Part shown: piece after piece, positions 10,890-20,985 of the stretch | Numbering within the stretch: position 1 is the stretch's first letter | Layout: every line of letters begins with the position of its first letter | Origin: Prosopocoilus inquinatus | Taxonomy: Eukaryota > Arthropoda > Insecta > Coleoptera > Lucanidae | Direction of reading: 5' to 3' | NCBI GenBank assembly: GCA_036172665.1 | Contig: CM069875.1 | Span: 11,302,001 to 11,366,000 of the forward strand | DNA length: 64,000 bases | Program-made: the position numbers and the translations under genes | The notes under the pieces: generated by a model | Told to the model about the DNA's origin: nothing | What the model saw: only the letters and a program-made list of their open reading frames with translations | Database searches by the model: none

Positions 10890-13800
10890 CTGCCCCCTTC
10901 TTAAAAACGTTTCGTCTCGAAATGTTCCTGGTGATAGTCTTGAAGGAGGGTGTCGGAATCTACATGCTGGCCCATTCTTGCAACTTCCCGTCTGGAAGAA
11001 GTAACAGTCTACGGTTTTGCTGTTGCTGACTGTTGCCTGTGGGTGGTGGCTGCAGACTAGGACTTCAATTCCCGTTCTGTGGAAGATGACTTCCAGCATG
11101 CTTCGAATTACTCTCCAGTCTAGTCCGTCCAATCCGCAGCCCAATTTGGGGATGGCTAGCTTCATCTGATGGGTCTCTATTAGCTGTCTCCTTAGGCTAT
11201 ATAGGGCTCTCCACATACTTTGATAGTCAGGTTTACCGCTTGATGTCTTCTTAGTGACTAAATAATGCACGTGGCGCCTCCGATCTGCCGTCGAATCAAT
11301 GATCTGCAAGCTCTTGCCTACCACGGGATGCTGTCTTCGTAGCTCCTCGATTTGGCCAAATTTCTTCCTAAACACCTGAGCGATTCCTTTGGACATTTTC
11401 AGGTCTTCTGCTACGCAGTGGGCCAGACTGTACTCCGGTGGCACTTTAAAGAGATCTTGTTGCTTCTCCGTGGTCACTCCAAACCGTGCCTTGCTTCCTT
11501 CGGCGTGATGAGACATGAAGGTTTCGAAGTTCACTTCGGAAACTTGCGCCCTTTGTACTGTCCCTTCATCTGCTTCTCCATGGTAAGGGGCTATCCGGTT
11601 GAAGTGGATTACTTTGGGTTTGCCATGGGGGACCTTCCTGATGCGGTAAACGACGTCGTTGATCCGTTTCATCACTTTGTAAGGACCTTCCCAAGAGGTC
11701 TGTAATTTTGGGGAGAGGCCTCGACGTCTTTGGGGGTTATAAAGCCAGACCAGTGCTCCAGGTTGGTATCCCCCGTGTTGAGCGTTGATGTCATAGTGCT
11801 CCTTCATCCGATCGCTGGCCGTCTGTATATTGTGACGCACTTGGTTGTGGATATCATCCATTTTCCTGCGTAATTTGCTCACGTAATCTTCGTCGGCAGA
11901 GACTTCGCCAGGCTTCACACCAAACTTCAGGTCGCAGGGCAGTCTCGGCTCTCGCCCGAATACCACTTTCGCGGGAGTCTCCCCTGTTGTCTCATGAACA
12001 GATGAGCGGTATGCCATTAGAAACAGGGGGATGTACGTGTCCCAGTCCCTCTGATGATTGGAAACGACCTTGGACAAATGTCGGTTGATGGTTCTATTGA
12101 ACCTTTCCACCATTCCGTCCGACTGTGGGTGGAGTGCAGTTGTTCTAGTTTTTCGTACGCCGAGCAGAGTACACACGTTCTTGAACAAGGCCGATTCAAA
12201 GTTCCTTCCTTGGTCTGAATGCAGTTCCATAGGTGCACCATACCGACTGATCCATTCCCTGACAAGGACTTCCGCAATAGTGACCGCCTCTTGGTTAGGT
12301 AGGGCGTAAGCTTCAACCCACTTACTAAAGTAGTCCATTACCACGACGATGTACTTGTTTCCACCATTCGTTTCTGGAAACGGGCCGGCTACATCGATGG
12401 CAACTCTCTCAAAAGGACTTCCAACGTTGTACTGTCTCATGGGAGCCTTACCCCGCCTGTGGGGACCGTTACTGGCTGCGCAGACTGTACACTTTCTGCA
12501 CCAATCCTTCACGTCTTCCTTGCAGTTCACCCAGTAAAATCTTTCGCGCACCTTCTCCATAGTCTTCTTAACTCCCAGATGCCCTCCCGAAGTTCCATCG
12601 TGAAGTTCCCTCAGAACTTCTGGCACCCTATTCTTGGGGATCAGTAACTGTGTCTTCTGTTCCATGCCTTCCTGATTCTCTATGCTTCGTCTCAGAAGAC
12701 CACGATCCAACACTATGGAGTCCCACTGCGCCCAGTATGATTTTACGGACGGTGCACATGGTGCTACCTCTTCCCAGGTAGGCCTCGCGTCCCTGCTTTT
12801 CCATTCTAGCACTAATTTCAAATCCGGGTCGTTCTCCTGGTCTCTTCGCAGTTCTTCGCCTTGCCATTTGTCATCAACAATGGCTGTCCTCGCAGTCGTG
12901 GCTACTTTCTCGTCCAAACGACTACAGTGCTTACAGTCTTCGGCACAGGGTCTTCTCGACAGAGCATCGGCATTTCGATGGCTAGTTCCTGCCCGATGCT
13001 GAATTTCAAAATCGTACTCCTGAAGTCGTTCGATCCATCGTGCAACTTGCCCTTCTGGGTTCTTGAAACGGAGAAGCCATTTTAGAGCGGCGTGGTCGGT
13101 CCTCAGCAGGAAGCGTCTACCATACAAGTACTTGTAGAAGTGTTCTATCGTTTTTACGACGGCTAGCAATTCCCTTCTTGTGACGCAATAGTTTCGTTCC
13201 GGCTTTGATAGGACTTTACTGAAGTAGCCGATCACCTTCTCTTGCCCCTCTTGTATCTGGGAGAGTACGCCACCAATTCCAACGTTGCTAGCATCTGTGT
13301 CCACGACGAACTTGCCTTCCGGGAGAGGATAACTCAGAATAGGAGCACTAACCAAGTACTGCTTTAGTTGTTCAAAGCCAATTTGACACTGTTGGTCCCA
13401 TTCAAATGGACGACCTTCTTCAGTGAGTTTTGTTAACGGCTTAGCAATGTCTGCAAATCCAGGAACGTAGCGCCGATAGTAAGTGCACAGGCCAAGGAAA
13501 CTCCTTATTTGGTGTTTATTTGTGGGAGTTGGCCAGTCTTTCACCACCTGAATCTTCACAGGGTCCACGGCGATTCCGTTTCCATTAACAATGTGCCCCA
13601 GGTAATTCACTTCCTTCTGGAACAGGTGACACTTCTTGAGGCTAAGCTTTAGTCCAGCTCCGCGAAGCCGCTGGAACACTCCTTCCAGGTTCCTTAGGTG
13701 GTCGTCGAACGTCTTTCCCACGACAATTATGTCGTCAAGGTACACCATGCACGTTGTCCAGGACAGACCTTTCAGAACCGTCTCCATTAACCTCTCGAAT

Positions 13801-16736
13801 GTCGCTGGGGCATTACATAACCCGAATGGCATCACTGTGAACTGCCACAGACCCATACCAATGGAAAACGCCGTCTTTTCTCGATCTTCGGGCGCCAGCT
13901 CCACTTGCCAATATCCACTCTTTAAGTCCAAAGTTGAGAAGATCTTTGAGCCGGCCAGGGTGTCCAGGGTATCATCAATCCGTGGCAGGGGATAGCTGTC
14001 CTTCTTGGTGACATTGTTGAGTAACCGGTAGTCTACACAGAATCTGGTGGACCCATCCTTCTTCTTCACAAGCACTACTGGTGACGCCCACGGGCTGCTT
14101 GATGGTTCTATCACATTATCCTTTTCCATCTCGCGAATAATGCGTTCCGCTTCCTCACGCTTTGCCAACGGTAATCGCCTTGGAGCTTGACGGATAGGTC
14201 TTTCTTCTCCAGTCTCTATTTTGTGTTTCACGACATCAGTTCTTCCCTTGGATCCAACTTCTACCTCGAATACATCTTGATAACGGCCGATCAGATTCTT
14301 TGCTTTTGTCTTCTGGTCTGGAGTCAATTCCTGGGCTGTTGACATAACCATTTCCCATAATTTCTTTGGGACTTTCGCTTCTGGCACGTTTGTTTCAAGT
14401 TGCCGGGAGATGGAGGACACCATGGTGCAGCTTCCCAAGATTGTTCCTTTCTTGATATTGACAGAGAAACAATTGACGTTCATCAGGCGGACAGGTACTT
14501 CCTTCTTCGCCGTCAACAACATTTTCCCAACGAGGACTCCTCTTCCAATCCTTTGATCATCAGTATTAGGTTCAACCATAATGACTTGCCCATCTTGAAA
14601 AACACCGTCCAGTTTTGCGTCGACGATAACCTCAGTCCTGCTGGGTAATACAACGTCTTCAGCGAGGACTACTCGAGCGGCCACGTCCCCTCGTTGATGT
14701 AGAACCAACTCCTCATTATTGACCGCCATCACGCCACGCTTTAAGTCCAATTGGAACCCGTGGGCACACATGACGTCCATGCCCAAAATTGCCTCGTCCT
14801 CTATATCTGCCACCAGTGCACGGTGTTTTATTGGAGTTGAACCAATGGTGATGATAACCTCTACTTCACCGTGGACAGTTGCTGATGTTCCAGTTGCAGT
14901 TTTCAGTTTCCACTTGGTCGGCTCGGTGCGTCCAGATGACTTAATGACGTCGGGTCTTAGGATGGTCTTCGTCGCACCCGTATCCAACAACATGGTGTGA
15001 GGAATGTCATCAATGGTAACATCCACGAAGACACTGCTGGTTAACTGCCGTAGGAATATTACTTGGTTGGCTTTCGTCTTTGGGGGCCTTTGAATACGGG
15101 TCGACGTTTGCCCCTCTGCACCGACCCGGCTTAGTTTAACTGTGGCTTCCTTGGATCCTGTCTGGGCTTTGGACATTGCCTGCGAACATGTCCTTCGTCC
15201 TGGCCTTTCCAGCGGCTTCTTCTTCTTGAGGACCTGTTCCACAATGCGGCGAACATCCTCGGCGGTGGTATACTCCCTGGGTCGCTCCTTTATAGCAGAT
15301 CCCACCTTGGCGTTAGCGGATTCTTCCTCTTCTTCCTCTTGGAAGTCCATAGCCGCTCGCACCTTGACATGCCCTCTTGAGACTCGTCTCGCCGCTTCAA
15401 ATTCCAAGGCATAAGCCAATGCGTTCTTGGACGTCTTCGGATGGGTCATTCTCAATGCCTGCTGGTTGTCTGGGTCACGGATTCCATCTATGAAGGTCTG
15501 CACCGTCAAACATTTGAGGAATTCAACAGGAGCTGTGGGATATGCCAACTGGGCCAGACGCGCAACGTCTGCTTCGAATTCCTGAAGAGTTTCTCCGGAT
15601 TTCTGACAGCGATTCCTCAACTGCGCATGGTATACCTCGGTCAGATGGGCCTGTCCGTAACGCATTTCCATCCTATTCACCAGCTTGTCGAAGTCTTCTT
15701 GTTCCTCTGGCGGCATCGTCTGTAGCACATCGATAGCGTCCCCTCTCAAGGCCACAATTAACGAAGTGGCTCTTTCGCTGGCCGTCCATCTGTTCGCCTT
15801 TGCTGCTGCTTCGAACTGTTTGAAGTAGTTGGGCCAAGAAGACTTTCCATCGAACGTTGGTGGTTTTATCTTCAGTTTAGAATTTTCTGCTGGACCTTCC
15901 ACAATTCGGGTTTCATTCTTTTCTAGTACTTCTACTGGTGGCTGATCCCCGAACACTCGCAACCCCGCCATGATTCGTTCCAGATTTTTGATTTTATTAT
16001 CCTGCTGGAATATGATTTCTTCCACATTTTCTTGCAAGTGCCTTGTTTCTTCTAGAAATTTCTCGTCGAAATTTCTGGATTGCTCTCGAAATCTCTCGTC
16101 TAAGTCTCTAGATTGTTCCAACAATTTATTTTGTAATTTGTCGAAATTTCCAGATTGTTCTAGAAGCTTCTCCTCTAAATTTCTGGATTGTTCTTGAAGC
16201 TTCTCGTCCAAATTTCTGGATTGTTCTCGAAGTTCTTCCTTGAAATTTCCAGATTGTTCTAGAAGCTTATCCTCTAAATTTCTGGATTGTTCTCTAAGCT
16301 TCTCTAAATTTCCAGACTGTTCTAGAAACTTCTCGTCCAAATTTCTGGATTGTTCTCGAAGTTCGTCCTTGAAATTTCCAGATTGTTCTAGAAACTTCTC
16401 GTCCAAATTTCTGGATTGTTCTCGAAGTTCGTCCTTGAAATTTCCAGATTGTTCTAGAAGTTTCTTCTCTAAATTTCCAGACTGTTCTTGAAACTTCTCG
16501 TTCAAATTTCTGGATTGTTCTCGAAATTCATCCTTCAAGATTTTATTAAAATCGACGGGACCACACGAAATTTCGAAAAGGAACGTCTCTGGATCTTCAC
16601 CAGCTGTCAACAAATCGGATCGGAGACGCTGTTGAAGTGCGCCTTTCAAACCACAGGTTTCTAACTCTCGTTCTTCCAATTCGGTTTTTAATTCGGCCAC
16701 TTTTAAGTCTTTCAACAACACTTTTCTCGTAGCCAT
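10791..16736 (-). CDS. Gag-Pol polyprotein with C-terminal OARD1/TARG1-like macrodomain and CCCH zinc finger
   Basis: 1981 residues, ATG at 16736. In order: SAP-like motif (about 8-43); about 14 tandem 11-residue EQSxNLxEKxL units, a coiled coil (72-236); Ty3 Gag region (286-460) without a CCHC knuckle; protease DTGA (585-588); reverse transcriptase with YLDD (999-1002); RNase H with D1146, E1189, D1214; integrase zinc site H1379/H1386/C1416/C1419, catalytic D1448, D1508, E1544 (35-residue spacing) and GPY module (1684-1686). Then, unusually, a full macrodomain (about 1750-1900): SLAHCVAEDLKM (1770-1781), GIAQVFRKKFG (1784-1794), YLVTKK (1825-1830), PKLGCGLDGLDW (1863-1874). K1829 and D1870 sit where TARG1 has catalytic Lys84 and Asp125. 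A CCCH finger follows (C1911, C1919, C1925, H1929). No envelope gene. Gag and Pol share one frame, so no frameshift is needed. Confidence 0.95.
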   Translation of the reverse strand: MATRKVLLKDLKVAELKTELEERELETCGLKGALQQRLRSDLLTAGEDPETFLFEISCGPVDFNKILKDEFREQSRNLNEKFQEQSGNLEKKLLEQSGNFKDELREQSRNLDEKFLEQSGNFKDELREQSRNLDEKFLEQSGNLEKLREQSRNLEDKLLEQSGNFKEELREQSRNLDEKLQEQSRNLEEKLLEQSGNFDKLQNKLLEQSRDLDERFREQSRNFDEKFLEETRHLQENVEEIIFQQDNKIKNLERIMAGLRVFGDQPPVEVLEKNETRIVEGPAENSKLKIKPPTFDGKSSWPNYFKQFEAAAKANRWTASERATSLIVALRGDAIDVLQTMPPEEQEDFDKLVNRMEMRYGQAHLTEVYHAQLRNRCQKSGETLQEFEADVARLAQLAYPTAPVEFLKCLTVQTFIDGIRDPDNQQALRMTHPKTSKNALAYALEFEAARRVSRGHVKVRAAMDFQEEEEEESANAKVGSAIKERPREYTTAEDVRRIVEQVLKKKKPLERPGRRTCSQAMSKAQTGSKEATVKLSRVGAEGQTSTRIQRPPKTKANQVIFLRQLTSSVFVDVTIDDIPHTMLLDTGATKTILRPDVIKSSGRTEPTKWKLKTATGTSATVHGEVEVIITIGSTPIKHRALVADIEDEAILGMDVMCAHGFQLDLKRGVMAVNNEELVLHQRGDVAARVVLAEDVVLPSRTEVIVDAKLDGVFQDGQVIMVEPNTDDQRIGRGVLVGKMLLTAKKEVPVRLMNVNCFSVNIKKGTILGSCTMVSSISRQLETNVPEAKVPKKLWEMVMSTAQELTPDQKTKAKNLIGRYQDVFEVEVGSKGRTDVVKHKIETGEERPIRQAPRRLPLAKREEAERIIREMEKDNVIEPSSSPWASPVVLVKKKDGSTRFCVDYRLLNNVTKKDSYPLPRIDDTLDTLAGSKIFSTLDLKSGYWQVELAPEDREKTAFSIGMGLWQFTVMPFGLCNAPATFERLMETVLKGLSWTTCMVYLDDIIVVGKTFDDHLRNLEGVFQRLRGAGLKLSLKKCHLFQKEVNYLGHIVNGNGIAVDPVKIQVVKDWPTPTNKHQIRSFLGLCTYYRRYVPGFADIAKPLTKLTEEGRPFEWDQQCQIGFEQLKQYLVSAPILSYPLPEGKFVVDTDASNVGIGGVLSQIQEGQEKVIGYFSKVLSKPERNYCVTRRELLAVVKTIEHFYKYLYGRRFLLRTDHAALKWLLRFKNPEGQVARWIERLQEYDFEIQHRAGTSHRNADALSRRPCAEDCKHCSRLDEKVATTARTAIVDDKWQGEELRRDQENDPDLKLVLEWKSRDARPTWEEVAPCAPSVKSYWAQWDSIVLDRGLLRRSIENQEGMEQKTQLLIPKNRVPEVLRELHDGTSGGHLGVKKTMEKVRERFYWVNCKEDVKDWCRKCTVCAASNGPHRRGKAPMRQYNVGSPFERVAIDVAGPFPETNGGNKYIVVVMDYFSKWVEAYALPNQEAVTIAEVLVREWISRYGAPMELHSDQGRNFESALFKNVCTLLGVRKTRTTALHPQSDGMVERFNRTINRHLSKVVSNHQRDWDTYIPLFLMAYRSSVHETTGETPAKVVFGREPRLPCDLKFGVKPGEVSADEDYVSKLRRKMDDIHNQVRHNIQTASDRMKEHYDINAQHGGYQPGALVWLYNPQRRRGLSPKLQTSWEGPYKVMKRINDVVYRIRKVPHGKPKVIHFNRIAPYHGEADEGTVQRAQVSEVNFETFMSHHAEGSKARFGVTTEKQQDLFKVPPEYSLAHCVAEDLKMSKGIAQVFRKKFGQIEELRRQHPVVGKSLQIIDSTADRRRHVHYLVTKKTSSGKPDYQSMWRALYSLRRQLIETHQMKLAIPKLGCGLDGLDWRVIRSMLEVIFHRTGIEVLVCSHHPQATVSNSKTVDCYFFQTGSCKNGPACRFRHPPSRLSPGTFRDETFLRRGQCGAPTGLAQGAKKSAASMYHRPSRVRGPYRAN
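10890..10904 (-). promoter_or_regulatory. Polypurine tract of Gyp-A
   Basis: Minus strand reads AAGAAGGGGGCAG directly before the 3' LTR. The same tract precedes the 3' LTRs of Gyp-B and Gyp-C. Confidence 0.85.
16058..16521 (-). repeat. 33-bp tandem repeat in gag of Gyp-A
   Basis: About 14 units of 33 bp encoding alternating EQSRNLDEKFL and EQSGNFKDELR. One unit is 30 bp and another 42 bp. The 11-residue period fits a hendecad coiled coil. Gyp-B has about 16 units in a different order, so the array expands and contracts. Confidence 0.9.
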
Positions 16737-16815
16737 TGTTTTTTTTTGATACTGTACTTATTTAATAATCTGATTAAATTTAATTTACTTTAAATTGTTT
16801 ATTTATTTGCACAAA

Positions 16816-16833
16816 CCCCACACCTGACACCAC
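16816..16833 (-). promoter_or_regulatory. Primer-binding site of Gyp-A
   Basis: Starting one base inside the 5' LTR the minus strand reads TGGTGTCAGGTGTGGGG. TGG pairs with tRNA CCA, and the following bases resemble the 3' end of tRNA-Leu with some mismatches. The tRNA assignment is from memory of tRNA-Leu ends. Confidence 0.6.
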
Positions 16834-17158
16834 TGTTACGTTTCTAGGGTTTGAGTTTATTTATTTAAACGAATAAAACACTCGATAAAAACTTAACCGT
16901 AATTTAATAAAGCTTAAAAACTAATTTATTTCTAACAATTTATTTTCACACTAAAATCTAACTTCGACTATCGCTGTTCGAATTCGACTGCCTCGTAAGT
17001 CAACTCCGGGCGATTTTATATCTACTGTTGGCGTCTGGAAGTCTCGATGCTGGAAGATTCTAGTTTGCTCGATATGGGCCCCGAACGCGTGACGGCCGAT
17101 GATACATCGAAGCGGCCGACTTCTTGGCGCCTTGCGCTAAGCCGGTTGGTGCGCCACA
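16834..17158 (-). repeat. 5' LTR of Gyp-A
   Basis: 325 bp, reads the same as the other LTR. In element orientation it contains TATAAAA within GATATAAAATCGCCC and the shared 3' end CCTAGAAACGTAACA. Confidence 0.95.
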
Positions 17159-17202
17159 ATATATTTTGTAGGAAAATGTTCACGAAATCCAACTCGAAAG
17201 TA

Positions 17203-18265
17203 CAGTACCCGAAAAAAGGAATGTCTCCTCCATAAAATGCAAATGTTCGGGCTAAGCTGTCGAGACCCACATTACAGCAAGCCAAGCCAAGCATTGGGAG
17301 CAGATAATCCCGCTTGCGAAATGTATTTAATCTGCATGAGATAAATTCGAAAAGTGCGACTGCTAAATTCTATAAATATAATTATAAAACAAAGTGTATT
17401 TTTTACTATGCAATACATGCACAATGAAAGTAAATCTTTAATGATTTTATAAAAATTAAGTTCAACAAAACGATTCTAATATGGTAATTAATTATTAATT
17501 AAAAAAATTATTTCAATATTTGAGAATTAGAATTCTAAAAAAATTAATTCCGCCTTTAACTTGTATTTAAGGAGTAATATTCATTTAATATTTTATTGTT
17601 TTATTTTATAAAATTAAGTTCAACAAAACGATTCCCATAGGGTAATTAATTATTAATTAAAAAAATTATTTCAATATTTGAGAATTAGAATTCTTCAAAG
17701 GTTTATTTCGGCCTTTAATTTGTATCTAAGGAGTAATATTCATTTAATATTTTATTGTTATTCCTTTTATTTTTAAATTGTAAAGGTTCAGTGTTCATTT
17801 CAAATATAAATTGTTTTGGATTGTGCCATAGTTCGTTTTGTGAATTTTATGTTGCCAGGAGCAAATGAAATACTGACTTAAATTATTTTAAATTAGGGAT
17901 ACACAAAACTAAACAGAATAAGTTGATGTGACATCATCGATGACTTTTAAAACCAATAATACAATTTTTCTCTGAAATCCTGTACTGTAGCTGTTTCTGA
18001 TTATGGCCATCATGCGTATTTATATTTTTATCTTAGAATTAAAAACGAAAAATGTGGTTCGATAAAATTCTTACAATACAACGCTTTGTTTTATAATTGT
18101 ATTTACGAAAGCTGGCAGTCTAACGTTTCGAATACCTCTCAGACACATTTCGCAAGCGGGATTACCTGCTCGCAATGCTTGGCCGGCTCCCTGTAATGTG
18201 GGTCTCGACAGCTTAGCCCGAACATTTGCATTTTATGGGGGAGACATTCCTTTTTTCTGGCAGTG
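17203..18265. mobile_element. TA-flanked inverted-repeat element, about 1.06 kb
   Basis: Arms of about 120 bp (17203-17325 and 18142-18265) are reverse complements, including AAAAAAGGAATGTCTCC and AACATTTGCATTTTAT. TA lies at both ends, as for Tc1/mariner-type non-autonomous elements. The AT-rich interior contains a 157-bp tandem duplication. No coding capacity. It begins 41 bp after Gyp-A. Confidence 0.6.
17445..17760. repeat. 157-bp tandem duplication
   Basis: The stretch beginning AAATTAAGTTCAAC recurs after 157 bp with few differences, both copies containing TTATTTCAATATTTGAG. It lies inside the 17.2-18.3 kb inverted-repeat element. Confidence 0.75.
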
Positions 18266-18267
18266 TA

Positions 18268-18489
18268 CAGGGTGACTACGCGAGAATTCCTACATCCTTT
18301 TATTTTAGATTTTAGGAAAAAATGCTTAATACAAAAGTTAAAGGGACTAATTCGAAGTTTCACTGTGTGCTCACAGAAAACAGTTGATGGTCGGATAAAC
18401 GACATATAAACTAAACTAAGGTTTTTTTTTTAATGGAACACAAAAATAAAGGAGTTAAAGGGGGTAGGAATTCTCGCGTAATCACCCTG
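18268..18489. mobile_element. Tc1/mariner-like MITE, 222 bp
   Basis: Terminal inverted repeats of 26 bp starting CAGGGTGACTACGCGAGA, flanked by TA (18266-18267 and 18490-18491). The left TA is also the right TA of the preceding element. A related left end starts near 63277. Confidence 0.75.
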
Positions 18490-19424
18490 TACATGCAATC
18501 AACTCCTTTATTATAAAGAACTGCGGTTGAATTCTTGGCTTCCGGTTAGAACCACATGTCTCTGATTTCTTCTAGAAGAACTATATTAATTAGTACTTGA
18601 CTATTCTATTGACTCTAATTATTGTTAATTTTGGAATCTCGATTTCAACGCAAAAGATATCTTTATAGAAGTAATGTCAAATTACTAACAATATTGAACT
18701 TGAATTCTTTTTCCGAAAATATATTCAATTGCTAGTATTATTTATTGTCCTCATTAACAACGCATATTTTTAATTTAATATTTAATTCTAAGTTTTAACT
18801 AATAATTTTTGTAGAAACATAATTAGTGTTACAGTTTATTTACATGAAGACATATTCATTCATAACAAAAACTTTTACAAAATTAAATTTTATTAACAGA
18901 TTAATAAAATTCCACTTAGAAAAGATTTAGTAACATAGTTCGAAATTTATTGACAAACATTTAAATATTTTCTAATTTATTTAAAAATATTTTCTTCTAT
19001 TATTATATTCTCGTTATTCAATTTTATAATCAGTACAAGATTAATTTCAATGTTTCGTTTGTTTTGCCTATATCTATGTTAAACTTACAATTCACGTAAA
19101 TAAATGATTCAAAATGCTTTCAAAGTATTTTTCAAACATCGACAATATTCGGTCACTCCCGGCTCGGATCCGACCTGTGACAAGCTAATTTTTGTTTCCA
19201 GCCGCGATATTCTCTTAAACAATTTTTAGAGGAACAGAAAGAGAAGATATGTTTGCTTCCTCTTTCGTTACCTCCCCCACAATTGATAGTGGGAGAAATC
19301 CGTCCACGCCTCATGAAAATAATTCATGAAAAACAAACAAAAAAAATTCATAACTACATTAGACATTACATAGACATATTTTTGAAAACTGTTTTCGCGG
19401 TTTTGTTAATAAAACTTCAATTTA

Positions 19425-19565
19425 CAAAGTGACCAACGCGTTTTCGAAAATATGAACTGGAAGTATATTTAATTTGACTGTAAAGTTCAACGACGATTTT
19501 TAAATTTTAATTATTTTTTTTCTAATTAACATCTAATCGTAGCGAAATTTCCATTGGTCACTTTG
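19425..19565. mobile_element. Tc1/mariner-like MITE, 141 bp
   Basis: Ends CAAAGTGACCAA and TTGGTCACTTTG, flanked by TA (19423-19424 and 19566-19567). Interior AT-rich, non-coding. Confidence 0.65.
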
Positions 19566-20199
19566 TAGTTCTAGTTCTTAAATATGTGGTGTCAAAAAAT
19601 GAAATAAATTGATTAAGAACTAAAGCCTCTACGACTTCGCGCGTTTTAATGGTTTTCGTATGTGGTATTATTCGGTGGGATTCATAACATCACGCTTACA
19701 GAAAGGTTCTTATATTTTGTACGCAAATCATTTCAGAATATTTATGACACCTATAGGTAGTGCCACAGACAACAACTAAAGCAGACGTACCACCTATATG
19801 CACTTTTATGCACCCCATTAAATCGAAAATTGTCTACAACTAAACTAGGTGTCACTGTCGTCAGTTGTAGATACAGTAAGTCTGTGAAGTAGTCAACAGG
19901 TCTTTTATTCTTCTGGTCTACACAACCCACCATTACAGTTCAATTTCCGCCAAGCAATGACGACTTGTTCCGAATAGGCACGATCACTGTATTTTTGTAG
20001 TATTTGTAAACATTACACTTCACAAATCTCGACATTCGCAACATGAGAACGAGAATCATAAGATTGTAAATAATTTTAGCAAATTTTGTATAAACATATT
20101 TAATGCATACGCTGAAGGAAATTTAAATTGAGTTGCAATTACATAGAAGTTAGAACTTAAAAATATACGTCTACATAATCTACATGTGAGAGGTGTGAC

Positions 20200-20510
20200 A
20201 TAAACAATGACCTGGTATGGGGTGGATGGGATGTAGAGTGAGAGGTATCGCGACGAACATCAGAGAGAGAGAAAACTAGCCTCGATCAACTGAGTCGGGG
20301 CAAAACGTGAAAACATTCGTTGTCTGCGCGTTTAGTTAGCCAGTTTTTTGGATTTTGTGGGGTCGTTTTCTCGATTTTAAGTTATATAAAGTGACTTATC
20401 AAGTTTTTGTTTATTATTTAACATCCATTGATTTAGCTTCTAGTTTTTACGGGATGTTTTAAATTGATTTTTAATGTCATTTTATTAGATTTTTAGTTTT
20501 ATGTGAGTGA
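20200..20510 (+). promoter_or_regulatory. Possible promoter and non-coding first exon
   Basis: A GAGAGAGAG tract near 20262 and a local GC rise (20250-20340) are followed by leader-like sequence with a GTGAGT donor near 20503. There is no coding exon downstream on this strand that I can link to it, so this is only a candidate. Confidence 0.2.
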
Positions 20511-20985
20511 ATATTTTACTCTAAAAAGATAAGCAGGTTTCTTAATTATTTTTTATTATATTATTTCAATAATCGCGTTAATAAAATGCAGAATACCTAC
20601 TTGTTTCGCTGATGATTGCATAAATATGCGACAAGAAGATGTAAATATATCCATCTACAGAGAGGGTAGACGCATTTTAAAATTACTTAAAATATTGAAT
20701 ATATTTCGTGTTACACGCATGTGCAAATTGTAAAAATAGATAGTCTAATTTAAAATTGGAATATGAACTATAAATTACGAAGTTAATTAAGGCCGAGTTA
20801 AATGAGTGGTCAAATTGCACAAAATGGTCAATTCAACGGTCCGACTAAACCCTCTGACCAATCAGCAATTGAAAAAAGTGATCACGTGATTTGATCTGAC
20901 CACTTCGACCGTTCACTTACCGCAGCCTTCATTTTGACAATTCGCTACCGCTTATTCGCCATGGAACGGTGTTTGCAAACGCATT

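Larger units (their letters stand above)
10565..17158 (-). mobile_element. Gyp-A: complete Ty3/gypsy LTR retrotransposon
   Basis: 6594 bp, minus orientation, flanked by ATAT (10561-10564 and 17159-17162). The LTRs (10565-10889 and 16834-17158) are both 325 bp and I see no difference between them. Inside the 5' LTR (right side) is a primer-binding site, and inside the 3' LTR a polypurine tract. One uninterrupted gag-pol frame fills the element. Identical LTRs and an intact frame mean a recent, potentially autonomous insertion. Confidence 0.95.
18492..20985. other. Unassigned AT-rich DNA
   Basis: No supported gene. It contains a 141-bp MITE (19425-19565), an inverted 45-bp copy (19743-19787) of sequence found again at 23195-23223 and 23865-23880, and a promoter-like segment at 20200-20510. 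Confidence 0.4.

Noticed and set aside
16058..16521. Tandem repeats as a CRISPR array or satellite
   Set aside because: The units are 33 bp, in frame with gag, without unique spacers, in a eukaryotic genome.
10565..17158. Envelope gene in Gyp-A (errantivirus-type)
   Set aside because: After integrase the frame holds only the macrodomain and CCCH finger. No signal peptide, furin site or membrane anchor is visible.
10778..17235. Many plus-strand frames across Gyp-A and minus-strand frames across Gyp-B
   Set aside because: They are antisense shadows of the gag-pol frame, recurring at the same positions in both elements.
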